Of a DNA stretch of 64,000 nucleotides, positions 12,301-24,298 are shown piece after piece. A program made the position numbers and the translations under genes. Positions within the stretch are counted from its first letter, which is position 1. Each line of letters starts with the position of its first letter. This stretch comes from Narthecium ossifragum. Its lineage: Eukaryota; Streptophyta; Magnoliopsida; Dioscoreales; Nartheciaceae. The stretch spans positions 9,669,096 to 9,733,095 of the forward strand of contig OY986969.1 of the NCBI GenBank assembly GCA_963920575.1, read 5' to 3'. The notes beneath the pieces were generated by a model. That model had not been told where the DNA came from. It saw only the letters and a list, made by a program, of their open reading frames with translations, and did not search any database.

Positions 12301-15300
12301 TATTAGATACTATCAGATCGGTCACAACAATTATTGTACATGCATGTAACTGACTAAGGACTACTTCTCCAAGGTTACACAAAAAGTTAATTGTTCGACC
12401 AAGTGTAAGCTTTATTCCAAATTACTAGATTCGAGATCCATTTAGACGGCTGCAAGGTAAGTCACCATGTACTCTTTCATTGCTGATTAAAAGAAGTAAA
12501 TACGAATTGTAGGTGAGTTCTTTGATTATGCCATTTTCCTATTCATTTTATGTCCTTTTCTAGCACAACTACCAGTAGTGAGAAATGAATCCCAGACTAT
12601 AAATTACATAACTTGCATTCTAACACTCTTATTGTTCTTTCAATGCGTGCAGTTCTTCCAGTGATCCAAAACCAAAGTTTATAAAGCAGCTTAAAGTTCC
12701 ACGCACAGGCTATGCAGTAAAACCGAGCCTGAAACCCTTTGAATTTTCAGCAAATTTTGGTAATTTTTATGTGCTTCCATTAATTTTTTGTTTGGATTTG
12801 GTTAGAGCCTGATTGACATATTCTAGGCTAGCTGATCAGCAGTTAGACAGGAATGTGGCATACCCATCTTGGGAAGGAATGTTCTTGCGAAGAAATATCA
12901 TGACTTTGGGAAGGAATGTTTTAGCGAAAAAAATCATTCCAATGGAAGATCTATTCTCCTGTTTGCTCTGTACTTGTAGGGATTGATTGGTCAAGAACTC
13001 CCAATGCAAACCAAATCCCATAAAGAGTGATTTGTTTTGCTAGTGCTAGATATTTGCTTTTAGACATATAAGATAGAAGGGATAACAAGAAAATTAACCC
13101 CAGCAGATCAGCACTGACTCAAGACTTATCTTCTATTCTGAATCTATCCAATATGACAGCCTTTTGACCTGGAAATAATACAGTACTAAAGCCAGATCTT
13201 GACATAGCAATCACTGAAGTAGCTACCTCCATGGATTTCCGTGCCGGTCCGGCACTGTGCGTGCCGCCGGGTACGTACCGTGTCAGGGGGTTAGTGGCAT
13301 CGAAAACCCCCCGTACCGTGCCAAGAAGAAGAAGAAGTAGGGGGGAGAAGAAAAAGGAGAATGGCACGGGGGCGTGCCGGTCCGGCACGCATCCGTGCCG
13401 GCGGCATGTACCGTGCCAGCAGGCTGCCGGCACGGCACGTGCCACCGGGACGGCAATCCATGGCTACCTCAAGTAATTCTTTGCACAAGCAGTCTGTCGT
13501 TTGTTCGAATTGTACCTGATAGGCACTCCTCTTGCAAGCAGATAAAGAAATTCTTTTTAACTCTGCTGCAGTACGTTTTCTTCTGGCTGATGCATCCAAG
13601 CAAGCATTCATACTTTTGGATGCTAACAACTGAAAATTTCCCTGGTACTTCAGTTCATAGAGCATCTCTTCATCCCTTCAAAATCTCATTAACAAACACA
13701 ACTGTATATGAGTTTACGCAAAGTATAGTAATTCAAAAGAAAGGAAGGAGGCATACGATGTCAAACAAGAGTTCCACTTGTACAGACAACTTGAGACACC
13801 ATCATAGCTTTTCATTCCAAATTGCCAGCATATTTGATCCAGTTCCTCGTCATCTCTAGCAATAGACCATCCTTTGGTCTTTTCATCGCTGCAGCCAGTA
13901 AGATAGAGCACCTTGTTCTGATACATGCTGAAATTCTCCAGATCCATTAGTCTCTGGGAATAAGCAGAGGTTCTACTTCTGGAATCCTCATTCGTAAAGA
14001 CATGGGTAAACTAGAGACAGAATAGGAAAATGCGACAGCAATCAGTATCCTTCTTGGAAAGCTAGTGATCAAGAAAATAGATGCTAGTTGAACAACAAAA
14101 CAACTACTATATTTCCTTTCTAAGGATAAGAACATACTTCCATATTGTTTGTGCTGTAAGAGTTTATCTCCAATAGTATAGGATTTGTAATGAGACTGAT
14201 TGTAGTTTCATCAGTTTGCCTTAGATCTCCTCCAAACATGAGAGGAGACTTGGCCATACACCACAGAGTCATCTGCATAATCACGTGCACTATAAGGAAC
14301 GCCATCTATGCAAATAGTACATGTAAACAAAATGAAGACTTCGATAAACCTGAGTTTTCTGCTCATCAAGTGTAAGGCCACATTCCCTGTGAGGACCTTG
14401 TCGTACACCTTTTTTATGAGCAAATAATCAAGTTAGTGAAGGCTTATATATTATCATGCATCATAAAGTATAATGAGAGTAGGCAACAGGAACTTCCGCT
14501 GACGCTCCAAAACAGAAGGCTATTCCAAGTGTCTAACATTATCTGACAATTATAAATGGGCATGGAAGGACAGTAATGTATTCCCATAAACAATCCTCAT
14601 TGCTTGAAATCAGGATAAAACAAAACTACCATCCATTCTTTACAATCATCAAATCAAAGTCAATAGAGAAACAATTAGATCTTTCCTGATACATTTTACC
14701 GCTTTTTATAACCCTGAAATGCAAGGACCTCATATTTTAATCCATGCAAACTAACTAAAGTTCTATGGATCAGGCTAGAATTGAATAGATGGAGTAATTT
14801 ACAGAGAGATAACAGACTTCAGTCAGCTTATTAACTACCAGCCCGAATCACCCAATCAAGATTTTAGATCCATATCATGAAAGCTTTTGTCCATATCTTG
14901 TAAAATTTGCCTCAGTAGACCTAATCCGTGTTCTTAACCCTGATTATAACAATAGGGCATGCCGTCATTGATAACTTAGATAGACCTGATTATTGAATAA
15001 AGCATGGAGGAGAAGCCACACAAGCAACTGAAAAGGGAGATCTAACTGCTGAATGTGGCAAAATGCCAGAGAAATAATCATCATTTGTGGTTACAATCCT
15101 ATATCAAGCAAAAAGCGAGTTCATCATGCTTCAATAAACTCATCAGAATACACCTCACTAGATTAATATGCTTGCTGCAGATTTTGTAGGTAAGATACTT
15201 TCATACAGGATAACAATTTAAGTGTGTTATATTAGGTGTTATAGACAAGTAGTGACTGCTTGAACCGGAGAATATAGAGAATTCATGCAGGAAGGACGAA

Positions 15301-18300
15301 AATCAACTAAACCACAATGAGTGAATATTGTTCCACAAAGAGTTATATACTTGAATTCAGTCATTGATTATTCTGTGAGTTTCCAGCCATAGATCATGAC
15401 TCAATCCATGGACACATGGAAAAGCAACTTAAGCAGTCGAGGCTTGTTATTACTACCACGTAATGATCTTTTGTGAAGGGAACCCAAATTGAAACAAAAT
15501 GATGCAAAACCAAGGTCTTCATCTGAGCATTCCATCTGATAAGCATAATTTGTGTGTCCAAAGCTTTAAGAATTAGAAGAGAGACCTTTGGGAAACAGTG
15601 TCATAGATGCTAGGGGAAGGTGATGGTGAATGAGCTACACACGCTAGCTCTGAGACAGGATCCTCGAATCTATCAGGAAATTTGAACTCTTAATCCACAA
15701 GAGAAAAAGCTGAATAACTTTATAGACTTGAATAGTACTCTTCCACTAGGGCTTGTGCCCTATATTTGTAGTTTAATATTTCCAATTCTACTAAAAGTTA
15801 AATTAGCACATTAAATGGAAAGTTTACTCGCCAAAAAATCCTTATAAGACTCAAATTGTCAAAGAAAATAGGGGAAGAAAATAATTAGGACACCTAATTA
15901 AACTAGAAAACAGCAAACAGGGAAGTCTCAATTAACACAAGTGCCCTAAATTAGTTATCAGAATCAAATGGTTCAAGATAGCCAATTTGAGGAAAAGTCA
16001 TGTGTCCAATGATTGAGAAGCCTTGTTCAAAATTGTAATGTATTTATTGCAATCAATGTTATGATATTGTTAAGAATGGAAGATAAGGGCTAAAACACAG
16101 TATATAAGCAATGCAATCTATGTGAAAACTAATGCCACCTAGATAGAGGATGTGACATAAAAGGCGCTTCAGGGAACATGGGTGTTGTGACCTGTCGGAG
16201 TATGGCACATTAGAGATGTATACAAGACCTTGGTTATAATTGATTGACAAAATTAAAAGATACTGTTGAACTTTTCATCTAGCTCAGAATCTCAGGCATG
16301 AAAAAAATCAAGCACTAGGCAAGGGTGGAGCCAGGAGTTTAGTCTGGGGGGAAAACTCTAGTCAGATTCTAGTAATTTGAGTTAAATTTATGAGTCAATT
16401 TTAATCAATGTAATTGAGCCATAATGGGCGGAGCCATGTATATTCTGATGACAATTGAACCATTTACTTGGCACAAGAATATATTATGTATTGATAATTT
16501 TTTAATGTTTTCACAAAATTATAACTGTCCTTGATTATTCTTTATATTTCGAAGTGATGCATGAAATTAATTCATTAAACCCAATCAAATTGGATCCAAA
16601 TCGGTGGTTAACCTATTTGGATTGGATGCAAAAGGGTGGTGGGTTGGATGCACAATGGTGGATTGAGTAGATTTATGAGGAGGATGTGGGGAAACATAGG
16701 CAACTATTAAGAAGTTGGGGGGAAAATGAGAGCCCCCTCTCAACTATACATGGCTCCGCCCATGGCATTACTTGCAGATGAGATAAACAAAAACAGAAAT
16801 AGAGGCAAAATCTGTATGCAATAAAGAATCTTGGGTAGCACAGAAAACTTGCATAGCATAATTGTCGCAGAGGTAAGAAGGTTAAATAAGATTGCTGGGA
16901 AACCTTCAAAGAGTGTGATGATTCGACAAAGACAGCAGAGGAAGAGTAGAAGCAGAGACAATAGAAGACAAGGTCAGAAAATGATGTAGAGCTAATGAAG
17001 ATGATATTGGAAGGTGAAACAGAACAACACATTATGATACTGCTCTCAGGTACAGTCAGTAGCAAGAGAAGGTTTGTCATCACCAGTAGGAAGCAGTGTT
17101 GGGAATGGTAGATTCGCTTGCCAAATGGACAAGAGGAAAGGAGCTATGATATTACTAGCAGATAGTGTGAACAAATGATAACTATGACAAAACAAAAATG
17201 TTATGAAAACTGAATACTGAAAAGTGATGCATAAAGTGAACTCAAAAAAAGGCACAATGCTTGAAAGTCATGGTCATACACTACTAGAAGTACTGTGATG
17301 AATTAGTCACTTGTTCAGAACATCATAATCTGCCTGCTATACGTAGATAGCAAGCTTTAGTCAATGTCATCCGCACATGAGAATTGTCCTACCAGGATCT
17401 GTAAGCCACCCTAGTGGCAGCATGTCCATATCAGGCCATGACCTTCCTCGTAGCCCTTGAGCACCAATTTTTTGAGCTGCAGCAAAATCCCTTCGCCAAA
17501 GGAAACAATACGGCTTTTAGAAGCAATTGTACCCAATACGAATATGAACATGTACATGAAGAAGGATGTGAAACTCGAAGGCTATCTCTTTACCTTGATA
17601 CATCAAAATGAGCTGCAACATGTTCCCATTTATCCCAGTCGTCCCCAGTTATTCTGTACATATTGACATATGAACTAATCCCCTCAGCCATGGATGGGGT
17701 CACACTTGTTCCAGGAGAAATAGAGAGCAGCATAGGGCGTTCAATCTCTTCCAGAAGCTAGGGAATTCAAATGTGAGTTACCTTTTAAAAAATCAAGCTA
17801 CTTCCATAAACTATTTATTAGCTCTAAATTGTTTGCCATAATAGAGCAGGTTTAGACAAGCACCTCTGAGACTGTCACTATCTCTTTTGGATCCAAATCA
17901 TCACCAAATACACAATCGAGCTTCACTGAAAGGAACCGAATGACAAAAAACATAAGTGATCATTATTCAGGACAAATTAAAAAGGCATGTAAAATAGCAT
18001 ATCGTTCTAAATTCTGTCTATAAAGCTCACCGATGACAACAAGAATGATGACCCGTATGATAATGCCATCCAACTATGTTAAAATCTTGCGAATTCACAT
18101 TCTGGGTCTTGCTATTCAAACAAAAAAACCGAAGGCCACCAATATCAATGTTAACTCCAAGTAGAAATTCAAGTATACATTACCTTTCGAATTCTCTCAT
18201 GACCTGCAATTCGCATCTTACAGTTCACAGTTTGAATCTAATTGATTTCACTAAATAGAGAATCAACATTTGAGTAGTACTTTTTAACTCTATAAGTAGA

Positions 18301-20163
18301 CATTTCTTTATCTGCCAATGCTTGGTGACCCAAATGCATGAAAGATTAAACCTCAATATTTTAAGGAATTGTTTTTTAATTAAGGACTATATCCATGCTG
18401 TATCACGAATCCACCGAGGTACTGATTATATTCATTCATATTTTTCATCACTGCTAAATAAAAGCATTTTAAAATATTAAATTTGAGACAATGGTTATTG
18501 TTAAGAGATAGCATATACAGGATATCTGTTCTGAAGTATACTAATGTCAAAAGAGAGCAAGTGTGCTTTTAGACTTTGATGTACGGAAGCCAACTATACA
18601 ATAACGTACGGAAGCCTACTATATTTTCCAACTAACTAGGTTTATTCTTCACCAAACGTACGGAAGCCTACTATACAATAACTACTTTCGAAAATCTATC
18701 CATCTAATCTTGGCATATACATCATCCAATCCTATACTAGCATGCTGCAAAGAAAAAAAAACTAAAATGAAGTAATAACTGCTTACAAAAATCAACACCC
18801 CATTCAGCATATTGTTGATACAAAGATCTCAAGAAGGCTCTGCCAGCTCCTACATCTGTATTAACACTCATAAAACCATCATTCATCCATGCACAAGGCA
18901 TGTCAGTCATCCCTATATCTCTTGCCCTCCATAATCGACCGCTCTCCTCGTATACACTTCCCTGCATTATAGAGACCTCTGTAATCAGTTGCGGAATAAC
19001 CGGGAGGAAGATATGGTTTGTTTATATACTAGCACAACAGTAAGATCAGATTTAGATATTATAAATTGATAGTAATACGAGCAATCATTGAGAATCACTC
19101 ATGTAGCTAGCATCGAACAGTCCAAAGTGAAGATAATTGGATGCAAACATATAGCTTGTGGCTCGCATAGTCAAGATTCTATGACTATGACAATGAAAAC
19201 CCAAAATAAAATGCAACCGTAGGTTATCCAGTATGGGAGGAGAAAGAGTACCTTAAAAAACATCTAAGATAGGAGTAAAATGCAACCGTAGGTTATCCAG
19301 TATGGGAGGAGAAAGAGTACCTTAAAAACATCTAAGATAGGAGTGTTCAAATTCACTGCCTGTTTGCTTATGCCTCTCATGACATGGATCCCAAACTTCA
19401 AACCCATGTCATGAACCTTCTGTGCAAGTTCCTTGAAACCTTTGTCACCTTGAGAGGATGGCCACCTATCAGGATCAGGAAAAACTCGTCCCCATTCGTC
19501 AATGTTGTCGAAACCATAGGCCCAAGATGACGAACCATTGACGTTCTTCCGGTACCACAGGTAGTCCACTACCACATACTACATCAAATATTGGAGGATA
19601 ATATAAGAACAAACATAACCTTTTTCATAATCAATTTTCTATGAAGAGATTGTTTCTCCAGCCGACCTCGTATCCATACGGCTGCAATCTCTCAGCTAGT
19701 ATTTTCGCATTTTGGAGAAATGCTGCTTCATCAATGACCCAAGAAAACGCATCGTAGGAATTCCAGCCTCTAGGAGGCAAATTAGCAAGCACCATTCCTC
19801 CATTTAGTGATTCAGCACCGCACAATTCCCTGAAAAGAAAAAAAATCTCATCAATTCTCAAATGGGTCCTCAGCGATTTCCGAATCATCATGCTATTTAC
19901 ATTCCGGTACTAATTGATCATTTAAGTTTACAGTTGTCACAACTCCACAGCTAGATTAAAATGAAACCAGTTTAAAATCAAAACTGGGTGGGTTTTAATG
20001 AACTAAAGTAGATCCTTTAAATTCGATGGTAAGCCATGGTGGTAGCTCAAAGATCATATTAAGATAAGCCATACACATCGAATTCAAACTAAAGGAAACC
20101 GAATGCGAACCTGGAGACGAAGAGGGCGGATAGAACCAGAAGAAGCACAACAAACGCTCTCAT
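9363..20163 (-). CDS. APSE-like: GH27 beta-L-arabinopyranosidase / alpha-galactosidase-like protein, 14 exons, intact
   Basis: Exons in coding order: 20163-20111, 19829-19667, 19578-19321, 18961-18787, 17925-17864, 17757-17594, 17490-17393, 14408-14350, 14272-14138, 14010-13757, 13675-13516, 10906-10831, 10754-10704, 9610-9363. All joins use GT-AG and keep frame, giving 651 residues plus a TAG stop. Residues 1-17 form a hydrophobic signal peptide, so the product is secreted or apoplastic/vacuolar. The GH27 barrel shows GWNSYD (about 39-44), YVVVDYLWY (73-81), the nucleophile Asp in LKLDC (about 220), the presumed acid/base Asp in RITGDD (about 276) and SPLMFGGD. The C-terminal third is lectin-like and beta-rich, with SLSACKRSAYQMW. 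Length and order match the Arabidopsis APSE type (about 650 residues, longer than ordinary plant alpha-galactosidases), which acts on beta-L-arabinopyranosyl residues of cell-wall glycans. Exact substrate is inferred. Intron 7 (about 3 kb) and intron 11 (about 2.6 kb) contain transposons. No broken exon was found. Confidence 0.93.
9611..10703 (-). other. Intron 13 of the GH27 gene
   Basis: GT-AG intron of about 1.1 kb. The part around 10010-10330 has repetitive character (two copies of a GCTGGATGRT motif and a poorly conserved open stretch), possibly an old LINE or retroelement fragment. I could not identify it. Confidence 0.5.
11200..11556 (-). mobile_element. Solo Copia LTR in intron 11, TSD CACTC
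   Basis: A 357-bp LTR with ends TGTTAAG...CAACA. Perfect five-base duplications CACTC flank it at 11195-11199 and 11557-11561. Its layout matches the reverse complement of the Tork-type LTRs at 25833 and 54161: a TTTACGTGGTTC block, then ACGTCCACG, a GC-rich CCCCCGGAGACC-like block, and a GCGTAGTGCGTCAT block. It is thus a related but diverged family lying on the minus strand, the sense strand of the host intron. No internal sequence remains. Confidence 0.8.
13230..13462. mobile_element. GC-rich foldback MITE in intron 11, 8-bp TSD GCTACCTC
   Basis: A 233-bp insert with terminal inverted repeats CATGGATT(T/G)CCGT. It is flanked by the direct 8-mer GCTACCTC at 13222-13229 and 13463-13470. Subterminal sequence is made of nested palindromes such as GTGCCGGTCCGGCAC, so the element could fold almost completely. 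An AAG-rich stretch sits in the centre. An 8-bp duplication points to hAT-superfamily transposition. It lies only about 50 bp inside intron 11 from the exon 11 donor, and its high GC stands out against the AT-rich intron. Confidence 0.75.
14409..17392 (-). other. Intron 7 of the GH27 gene
   Basis: The longest intron (about 3 kb), with the donor after GATCCTG and the acceptor before GTGTACG. Apart from the inverted-repeat element at about 16324-16760 I see only AT-rich non-coding sequence; short ORFs here are not supported. Confidence 0.8.
16324..16760. mobile_element. Inverted-repeat element in intron 7 (GGGYGGAGCCA termini)
   Basis: The left end begins GGGTGGAGCCAGG. The right end is the inverse (TGGCTCCGCCC), followed further in by runs of G/C on both sides. 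An internal copy GGGCGGAGCCATGTAT near 16426 suggests a nested or rearranged element. These termini are frequent in plant non-autonomous DNA transposons. No clean target-site duplication could be set, so family is open. Confidence 0.5.
18555..18695. repeat. Short direct repeats GTACGGAAGCC in intron 4
   Basis: The block GTACGGAAGCC(A/T)ACTATA occurs three times (about 18580, 18606 and 18659), the last with a longer shared tail ACAATAACT. A small local duplication, probably neutral. Confidence 0.6.
19207..19344. repeat. 69-bp tandem duplication spanning the exon 3 donor
   Basis: Copy A (19207-19275) and copy B (19276-19344) are identical except for one extra A in copy A's A-run. Copy B contains the last exon 3 codons and the donor used in the gene model (intron starts at 19320). 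Copy A repeats the end of exon 3 and its donor about 69 bp further into the intron. Copy A's extra base changes the reading phase. Confidence 0.9.
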
Positions 20164-20341
20164 CGCTGCGCCAAGAAGAGAGGAATTTGGCATCACGATG
20201 GAAATAACAATACTGACTGGAAGTGAGAATAAAGCACTTCCAGACAAGAGGTGTCAGCGCATCCTTCAACTGAACAGTCGGTAAACCCGGTCACCAGAGG
20301 CCCACCCTAGATAGAAAGGCCAGGGATTTGTTTGTTTAGGA
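20164..20341 (-). promoter_or_regulatory. 5' UTR and remaining proximal promoter of the GH27 gene
   Basis: Only 178 bp separate the start codon from the assembly gap, and Gypsy LTR sequence begins on the other side of the gap. I see no unambiguous TATA box in this stretch. The native distal promoter must lie inside the gap or has been displaced by the LTR element. Confidence 0.4.
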
Positions 20342-20541
20342 NNNNNNNNNNNNNNNNNNNNNNNNNNNNNNNNNNNNNNNNNNNNNNNNNNNNNNNNNNN
20401 NNNNNNNNNNNNNNNNNNNNNNNNNNNNNNNNNNNNNNNNNNNNNNNNNNNNNNNNNNNNNNNNNNNNNNNNNNNNNNNNNNNNNNNNNNNNNNNNNNNN
20501 NNNNNNNNNNNNNNNNNNNNNNNNNNNNNNNNNNNNNNNNN
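20342..20541. other. Assembly gap (200 N)
   Basis: Exactly 200 N, a conventional unknown-size filler. It hides the junction between the GH27 promoter and the first LTR to the right. By comparison with the complete LTR at 38997-43650, roughly 300 bp of the LTR start is missing. Confidence 0.95.
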
Positions 20542-22576
20542 AAGTCGGTTGGTTTTCTGCTTCGCGAGGACGGCCACCGCTGGCCGTCGCTCTCCTCTGT
20601 CAGAGGAGGGGAGACTTCCCATCCCCTCCCCTCACTTTCTCCCCCTTTCCCCGGCTTTCCCCTCCCCCTTTCCCCTCCTTTTGTTCCCCTCCTCTTCCTC
20701 CTTCTCCTCTCTTTCTTCTTCCTTCCTTCTTCCTTCTTCTCTCCCGAAGCCCTGTTTTTTTCCCCTGTTCCGGCAGCCAAGCTTCATCACCTCCGTTCTC
20801 CCTCCTCCGGCCATCTTTTCCAGCGTTCTAAGGCTCGTTGGATTCGTGACAACGAGAGGAAGATCCCTGAAGAGGTTTGGAGGCTAGTTGGTGATCAAAT
20901 CGCGGGGAATCAGCCGAGGAAAGCGCAGCTAGGTAGGGTTATACCTACTGTGTTGATTTGGGGTTTTCTTTAGATCTAGCCGTTGGATCTTGTTGATCCT
21001 TATTTTGTTGGATTCCTTATGTCTATTAGAATAACTGGTTTAAGTTTCATGTTAATCAGTTGAGATTTGAGTAGGTTTTATGCAAGATTAGTCTCGGATT
21101 TTTGGTTTTCTGCTGTTCTTGAGAAACAGCCGGCTTGCGGCGAGTTTTCCGGCCGGCGAGTACATGATCATGGCTTTTCATAAACATAAGATTTGTAGAT
21201 CTATTTGTTAGCTTTCCATGCCATCTTTTGTCGTAATTTTCTGATTTTTCTACGATTTCTTATGAATTGTTTACTGGAGGGCTGCGTTGCAGCAATGAAT
21301 GGGTAAGTTGGTTTGATCAGCGACTTTTGATTAGTGTTTCCCGTAAATCCAACCGTTGGATGATTATGAAATTTGGATATGTTGATCCTGGTATATATAC
21401 CTACTGGTGGCTAAGTTACATCTTGAATCCGACGTCGGTTGGACATCGGATCGACGGGATCAATTAGCCCCTAAGTAGAGGTTTTGGGTGTTTGAATATA
21501 ATATTATATTTCGGAATATAATATTATATTGTTACTGTTCATTAAGCGGTTTTCGAGATTGCTTCCCGTTGCAGGGGTTCGTGGTTGACGGTCGTGGTAC
21601 CGTCGTAATGCCGGGACCCGCTGCGGATCGGCTGGCAGCGGTTGGTTGTACCGCTGCAGCGATCCAGTAGACTTATATGATGCCCTGTCATACTGTTGCA
21701 TTCTTTACTTCTTATCTGTGTATGTCATAGCATGCTTTCCTTTGTTGTGCATTAGTTGCATTGGTTAGGGCGTGGGTGATCCTTGGGTCGCCGTCCCGAG
21801 GCTGGAAGCTCGGACTTAGCCCTAGGACCGGGGTTGGGTAGTTTGGACCCGGTTGAATTGTAGTGTCCAGTCAAACTTAATGATAGGCTTAGATGACTGG
21901 TTCACGGGTTACTTGATGATTGTAGAGGTCGTGTCAATCTTGAGTCGGATGTTGAGGTGTAGCCGGTGTCCCACTGTGCTGACCCTGCAGTGTCGGGTTC
22001 CTGCAGTTGCCGTCGCCAGTGTTGTTCCTGCTACTGAGTGCTGTTCCTGGGCACCAGGGACACGCGGTGGGGTTATAGGACCCCTGTATACACCCAGATC
22101 CTACTTGAGGGCGACACTTTTGCGTTTCCCTCTTCCTTCTGTGTGTCGTAGTGTAGATCCCTACTGAGCTTAGTGCTCACTCCTATCCGGGCTGCGTTTT
22201 GCAGGTGCAGGCGTCAGTTCCTCTTCCGTGGCCCCTACCGGGCAGTTGGTTGGCGGTGCGGCGGCGCCAGGTGGAGTCTGAGAGGTGGTGATCCTTTACA
22301 GCTTTTATACCTTATGCTAGTTAGTCTCCTACGGGAGTAATGTTGTATCCGAACTCCCCCCTCTCCGAGGATATGTATATTAAACCTTTTTTAGTTTTAA
22401 ATCTGTGGTTCGAGGCTTCATTATTATATTATTGTTTTAATTGGGGATGCTTTTGGTGAACTGTTAGGGAGACCAATAGGTTAGAGGGAACCCTCGCCAG
22501 CTTTGTCTTCCGCGTTTGTTAGGTTCCGGTTAGCGTCGCCCGGCCCGGTTGGGCTTTCACGGGTCGGGGCGCGACA
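20542..22576 (+). repeat. 5' LTR of the Gypsy remnant (start missing)
   Basis: Shares with the other family members a polypyrimidine tract (about 20620-20750), the palindrome pair AATATAATATTATATT (about 21495-21530), the block GTCGCCGTCCCGAGGCTGGA (21787 on), a conserved block around CTGAGCTTAGTGCTCAC (about 22163) and the GGGTCGGGGCGCGACA end. Confidence 0.8.
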
Positions 22577-22579
22577 GCT

Positions 22580-22591
22580 TGGTATCAGAGC
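22580..22591 (+). other. Primer-binding site, tRNA-iMet type
   Basis: TGGTATCAGAGC, complementary to the 3' end of initiator tRNA-Met, three bases after the LTR end. It is the only primer site found for this LTR family in the window. Confidence 0.85.
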
Positions 22592-22739
22592 AGAGGTTGT
22601 AGATCCCAGGGTTTAGGATCAGGATTCGGTTGAGATTGAGCGTGGGATGGGTTAGTTCTATGTCTAGAACATCCTTGCATGCTCCTTTTGATGTGTTATG
22701 CTTTTTCGCTTTATGTTGTGCTGCTTTGTCTTGGGTTTC

Positions 22740-24298
22740 GAACGAGTGGACGCTCTCTTCGTTAGCTTTCCATTCCATCTTATTTCATAAGAGTTGTACA
22801 TGATCTTGGTTTGCGGTGAGTTTTCCGGCCGGCAAGTACATGATCTTGGTTTTTGGTAAACATAAGAGTTGTAGCTCTCTTCGTTAGCTTTCCATTCCAT
22901 CTTATTTCATATTTTTTCGATTTGTTTATGATTTGTTATGAATTGTTTTCTGGAGGGCTGCGTTGCAGCAATTAAATTGGTAAGTGAGATGATTATCGGT
23001 TTTGATTTGTATTTTCCCGCTAATCCAACCATTGGATGACTATGAATTTTGGATATGATGATGCTGGTATATACACCTACTGGTTGCTAAGTTGGATCTT
23101 GAATCCGACGTCGTTTGGACATCGGATCGACAAGATCAAATAGCCCCTAAGTAGAGGTTTTGTGTGTTTGAATATAATATTATATTTCGGAATATAATAT
23201 TATATTATTTACTGTTCATCAGCGATTTTTGGGGTTGCTTCCCGTTGCAGGAGTTCGCGGTTGACGGTCATGGTACCGTCGTAATGCCGGGACCCGCTGC
23301 GGATCGGCTGGCAGCGGTTGGTAGTACCGTTGCAGCGATCCAGTAGACTTATATGATGCTTGTCATACTGTTACATGCTCTGCTTCTTATCTGTGTATGT
23401 CATAGCATGCATTGTTGTTGTGTGCATTAGTTGCATTGGTTAGGGCGTGGGTGATCCTTGGGTCGCCGTCCCGAGGCTGGAAGCTCGGGCTTAGCCCTAG
23501 GACCGGGATTGGATAGTTTGGACCCGGTTTGAATTGTGGTGTCCAGTCGATTCGATGATAGGCTTAGATGACTGGTACACTTGTTGCTTGATGATTGTAG
23601 AGGTCGTGTCGGCCTCGAGTCGGAGGCTGAGGTGTAGCCGGTGTCCCACTGTGCTGACATTTGGTGTCGCTAGTTTTGTTGAGCTTACTGAGTGCCGTCC
23701 CTGGGCCTCAGGGACAGTGTCCCACTGTGCTGACCTTTGGTGTCGCCAGTGTTTGTTGAGCTTACTGTGTGCTGCTCCTGGGCACCAGGGACACGCGGTG
23801 GGGTTATGGGACTCCTGTATACACCCAGATCCTCCTTGAGGGCGACACTGTTGCGTTTGCCTCTTCCTTCTGTGAGTCGTAGTGTAGATCCCTACTGAGC
23901 TTAGTGCTCACACCTACCCGGGCTGCGTTTTGCAGGTGCAGGCGTCAGTTCCTCTTCTGTTGCCCCTACCAGGCAGTTGGTCGGCGGTGCGGCGGCGCCT
24001 GGTGGACTTTGCGAGGTGGTGATCGTTTACTGCTTTTACCCTATGTTAGTTAGTCTCCTACGGGAGCAATGTTGTATTTTGGATCTTCCCCTCTCCGAGA
24101 ATATGTATAATACTTTGAGTTTTAAATCTGTGGTTCGAAGTTTTGTTAATTATTATCTTTTAAATTGGGGGTGCTTTTGGTGAACTGTTAAGGAGACCAA
24201 TAGGTTAAAGGAAACCCTCGCCGTTCTTTTTCCGCGTTTGGTAGGTTCCGGTTCGCGTCGCCCGGCCCGGTTGGGCTTTCGCGGGTCGGGGAGCGACA
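22740..24298 (+). repeat. Second LTR of the Gypsy remnant, 5'-truncated
   Basis: Aligns with the first LTR from the GAGTTTTCCGGCCGGC block to the terminal GGTCGGGGAGCGACA. It has an internal duplication of the CACTGTGCTGACCTTTGGTG / GGGCACCAGGGACA block at about 23645-23790. No target-site duplication can be checked because the left end is in the gap. Confidence 0.75.

Larger units (their letters stand above)
20542..24298 (+). mobile_element. Gypsy (chromovirus-like) LTR-LTR remnant with tRNA-iMet primer site
   Basis: The first LTR (20542-22576, start lost in the gap) ends GGGTCGGGGCGCGACA and is followed by a primer site. Only about 150 bp of internal DNA remain before a second, 5'-truncated LTR of the same family (about 22740-24298). 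All coding sequence is deleted. A local duplication of the TTCGTTAGCTTTCCATTCC block (about 22757 and 22880) marks the join. LTRs of this family recur at 37471, 38997, 39768 and, more diverged, at 48906, 59520 and 61504. Lineage (Tekay/Del-like) is inferred from the 2-3-kb LTR length and the GGGTCGGGGCGTGACA terminus. Confidence 0.75.

Noticed and set aside
20266..20973. ORFs of 112-213 codons around the first gap
   Set aside because: They run through the N gap or through the polypyrimidine tract of the LTR.
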